From Planctomycetota bacterium (lineage in GTDB: Bacteria > Planctomycetota > Phycisphaerae > WQYP01), in contig JAKAYZ010000165.1 of the NCBI GenBank assembly GCA_021816165.1, positions 1 to 6,197 of the forward strand: 6,197 bases of DNA, given 5' to 3'. Under the pieces are notes generated by a model, which was not told the DNA's origin, did not search any database, and saw only the letters and a program-made list of their open reading frames with translations. Of this stretch, positions 4,616 to 6,197 are shown piece by piece (position 1 is the stretch's first letter; every line of letters starts with the position of its first letter). The position numbers and the translations under genes were made by a program.

Positions 4616-6157
4616 TCAGAAACTGAGGTTAAACATGGCGGATCCGGGAGTGTAGGTTGAGGGGAGCGGGGAGGGGACGAGCAAGTCCAGAGACTTCATT
4701 AGCTGCAACGCTGCCGTCTGGGACGGCTCTTCGGTTGTATGTACAAGGTCGTCGAGTGCGATGTGCTGCGGGATGGGTGCGTTTGTAAGGTGGTACTGGC
4801 TGACATCTTGCACGATAAAATCGCTGTTAGCCGCCGTAAGGCCAAGTTGCGTCGGGCTGAGCTGCAACGTGTCGACGAGGCAGATGGCTGCATAATACTG
4901 GACCGTGTCCAACTGGGTGAGTTCCTGGATGGTACCGTCCGGCTGCGCTATCCCAACAAGGGGAAGCCATGAGACCTGCGGATGCTGCGTAGCCAGAAAC
5001 TTTGTCATGCCTGACAGCACCCCTAGGTCGTAAAAACAATCGGTATCGCCGTTGCCGTGGCTTGCAGAGGCCGCGAGGTCGAGTGTGGGCCCAGCACCAA
5101 AGTCTTTTGCTACCGCATCTGCAAGCGGGCTCCCCCCAAACGGCGAACCAATTGTGACGATTCTCCGTATATCCCCAACCCCGTAGTCGTCATTGCGGAG
5201 GTAAGGATATGCCAGGCCGTACCAGTCGCCGTTTTGAAAACCGTCGGCCCGCGTAATTGGAATGTCTCCTGTGTTGCAGGCATACAGCATCGTCACGACA
5301 CCTCCCATGCTGTGCGCGAAAATATCAAGCCGAACAGCCGCGATATTATATTTCAGGTACAGCCTCTGTAGTTCGTCGCTTATCTCGCCCGGCACCATCG
5401 GAGCGACTACATCGTAACCAGAGTCGTTCTGGCTACTCCAGTCAAGGTAATCCACGTCAATGCCAGAACCCGCCACTGAGCCAAATCCACTCTGGAGCAG
5501 CGCTGCCATCGGCTGCATTGCGGCAGGGCTGGAGAGTATTCCATGGATAAGCAGAAGCGGAGGACGCCTAAGGGCAATTAGCGTGGATGCGATTCCTCTA
5601 CCACCAGCGTAAGCCGTAATCTGAAGCAGTTGCGCGTCGGTTTCGCTCCCGAAGAGAAAACTCTCGGGTGGGCGGTAAAATACGACCGCCGGTGATCCTG
5701 CGGGGACCGTAATCGTCGTTGCCGCGCTATTTGGGGCCTCCGGCGCTGGGACGGCGGGAAATGAGGCCCAGAGTGAGCCTACACGTTCTGGGGTAAGGTC
5801 CTGCGGGTTCGGGTCCACGAGCGGGCTGATAGTGAATGTTACGGGCTGCCCGGCGACCTGCATCGGATTGAGGCGGACCACCAGGACGCTCAGCCCGTCC
5901 GCAAGCGCCCCCGAAACGAACCAGGATGGGTCGACTGCGGACGTCGCGGGCAACTGAATGCCAGGCGGCTGCATTTGGGGGGCGAAGGCGCGAGCGTCGA
6001 TCGTCTCTACTGAGTATCCAGCCTCCGTGCCCGGAACCGGGTCGCCACCGAAAGTCGCGGGGGCCGTCATGACGACTGCTAAGGCACAAATGAGAGCCAG
6101 CGAGCAGCAGTGCAACGCGATTAGCCTCATGTCACGCTGGCGAGCTTTTATGTTCAT
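4616..6157 (-). CDS. Secreted alpha/beta-hydrolase (lipase/esterase, PGAP1-like)
   Basis: A 513-residue protein with an N-terminal signal peptide (hydrophobic core about 11-30, likely cleavage near residues 35-40). Residues 45-198 form a beta-rich, proline-rich domain without catalytic motifs. The hydrolase domain begins with PPLLLIHGILSS (199-210), whose HG forms the oxyanion region. The nucleophile elbow is LDIFAHSMGGVV with S283. IVTIGSPFGGSPLAD (333-347) is the strand and loop usual in lipases acting on long-chain or lipid esters. NSDFIVQDVSQ (444-454) supplies the probable acid D446, and H473 or H465 is the candidate catalytic histidine. The elbow has Ala in place of the first Gly of GxSxG, which is common in PGAP1-like lipases. 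The expected product is an exported esterase or lipase; the substrate cannot be predicted. Length exceeds minimal lipases because of the extra N-terminal domain. It is the first gene of the visible operon. Confidence 0.88.
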   Translation of the reverse strand: MNIKARQRDMRLIALHCCSLALICALAVVMTAPATFGGDPVPGTEAGYSVETIDARAFAPQMQPPGIQLPATSAVDPSWFVSGALADGLSVLVVRLNPMQVAGQPVTFTISPLVDPNPQDLTPERVGSLWASFPAVPAPEAPNSAATTITVPAGSPAVVFYRPPESFLFGSETDAQLLQITAYAGGRGIASTLIALRRPPLLLIHGILSSPAAMQPMAALLQSGFGSVAGSGIDVDYLDWSSQNDSGYDVVAPMVPGEISDELQRLYLKYNIAAVRLDIFAHSMGGVVTMLYACNTGDIPITRADGFQNGDWYGLAYPYLRNDDYGVGDIRRIVTIGSPFGGSPLADAVAKDFGAGPTLDLAASASHGNGDTDCFYDLGVLSGMTKFLATQHPQVSWLPLVGIAQPDGTIQELTQLDTVQYYAAICLVDTLQLSPTQLGLTAANSDFIVQDVSQYHLTNAPIPQHIALDDLVHTTEEPSQTAALQLMKSLDLLVPSPLPSTYTPGSAMFNLSF

Positions 6158-6165
6158 TTTTCTTT

Positions 6166-6169
6166 CTCC
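6166..6169 (-). promoter_or_regulatory. Ribosome binding site of the lipase gene
   Basis: The minus strand reads GGAG, then eight bases, then the ATG at 6157. This decides for the long start over the in-frame ATG at residue 10, which begins nearer the hydrophobic core but has no comparable site. Confidence 0.65.
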
Positions 6170-6197
6170 AAATTTCGCTCCGCAGCCGCGTCCCGTA

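Noticed and set aside
4699..5550. Several antisense and out-of-frame open frames within the lipase gene
   Set aside because: The lipase frame has a complete signal peptide, catalytic motifs and an SD site; the others are shadows without motifs.
1..6197. CRISPR array, tRNA, rRNA, integrase or full insertion sequence
   Set aside because: No regularly spaced repeats, cloverleaf, rRNA-like stretch, or transposase/recombinase motifs were seen on either strand.

Overview
The window shows ordinary bacterial gene density, mixed ATG, GTG and TTG starts, Shine-Dalgarno (SD) sites, and a fairly GC-rich composition with AT-richer spacers. Two large exported proteins, a lipobox-bearing small protein and two small membrane proteins of no recognised family suggest a Gram-negative from a poorly sampled lineage. 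A planctomycete-like or related PVC/Acidobacteria-type genome would fit, but nothing in the sequence fixes the taxonomy.

Layout. (1) 122-703, plus strand: a two-gene type II toxin-antitoxin-like module. A DUF433 antitoxin is followed 9 bp later by a DUF5615 PIN-like protein with a GTG start. (2) 703-865: a non-coding block bounded by a 19-bp near-perfect inverted repeat (18 of 19 pairs) with a 14-bp stem-loop inside. It lies in the gap where the plus-strand module meets the minus-strand genes. It is either a MITE-like insertion or a structured or terminating RNA element. (3) 968-1891, minus strand: a small double-CxxC (zinc-ribbon-like) protein and, upstream of it, a small lipobox or single-anchor protein with a beta-rich tail. 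(4) 1892-2389: about 500 bp with no convincing gene. It holds a degenerate direct repeat and, at its far end, a terminator-like hairpin belonging to the next gene. (5) 2390-3212, minus strand: two consecutive small proteins, each with three predicted membrane segments. (6) 3293-6157, minus strand: a secreted alpha/beta-hydrolase (lipase/esterase, AHSMGG nucleophile elbow) followed 12 bp later by a secreted beta-propeller-like protein, almost certainly one operon.

How the genes work together. The toxin and antitoxin form a self-contained module. The lipase and propeller genes are probably co-transcribed and both exported, so the propeller may bind a ligand or partner, or assist the hydrolase at the cell surface. 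The two three-segment membrane proteins follow on the same strand after an 80-bp gap and could extend the transcription unit. No tRNA, rRNA, CRISPR array, integrase or transposase was seen.
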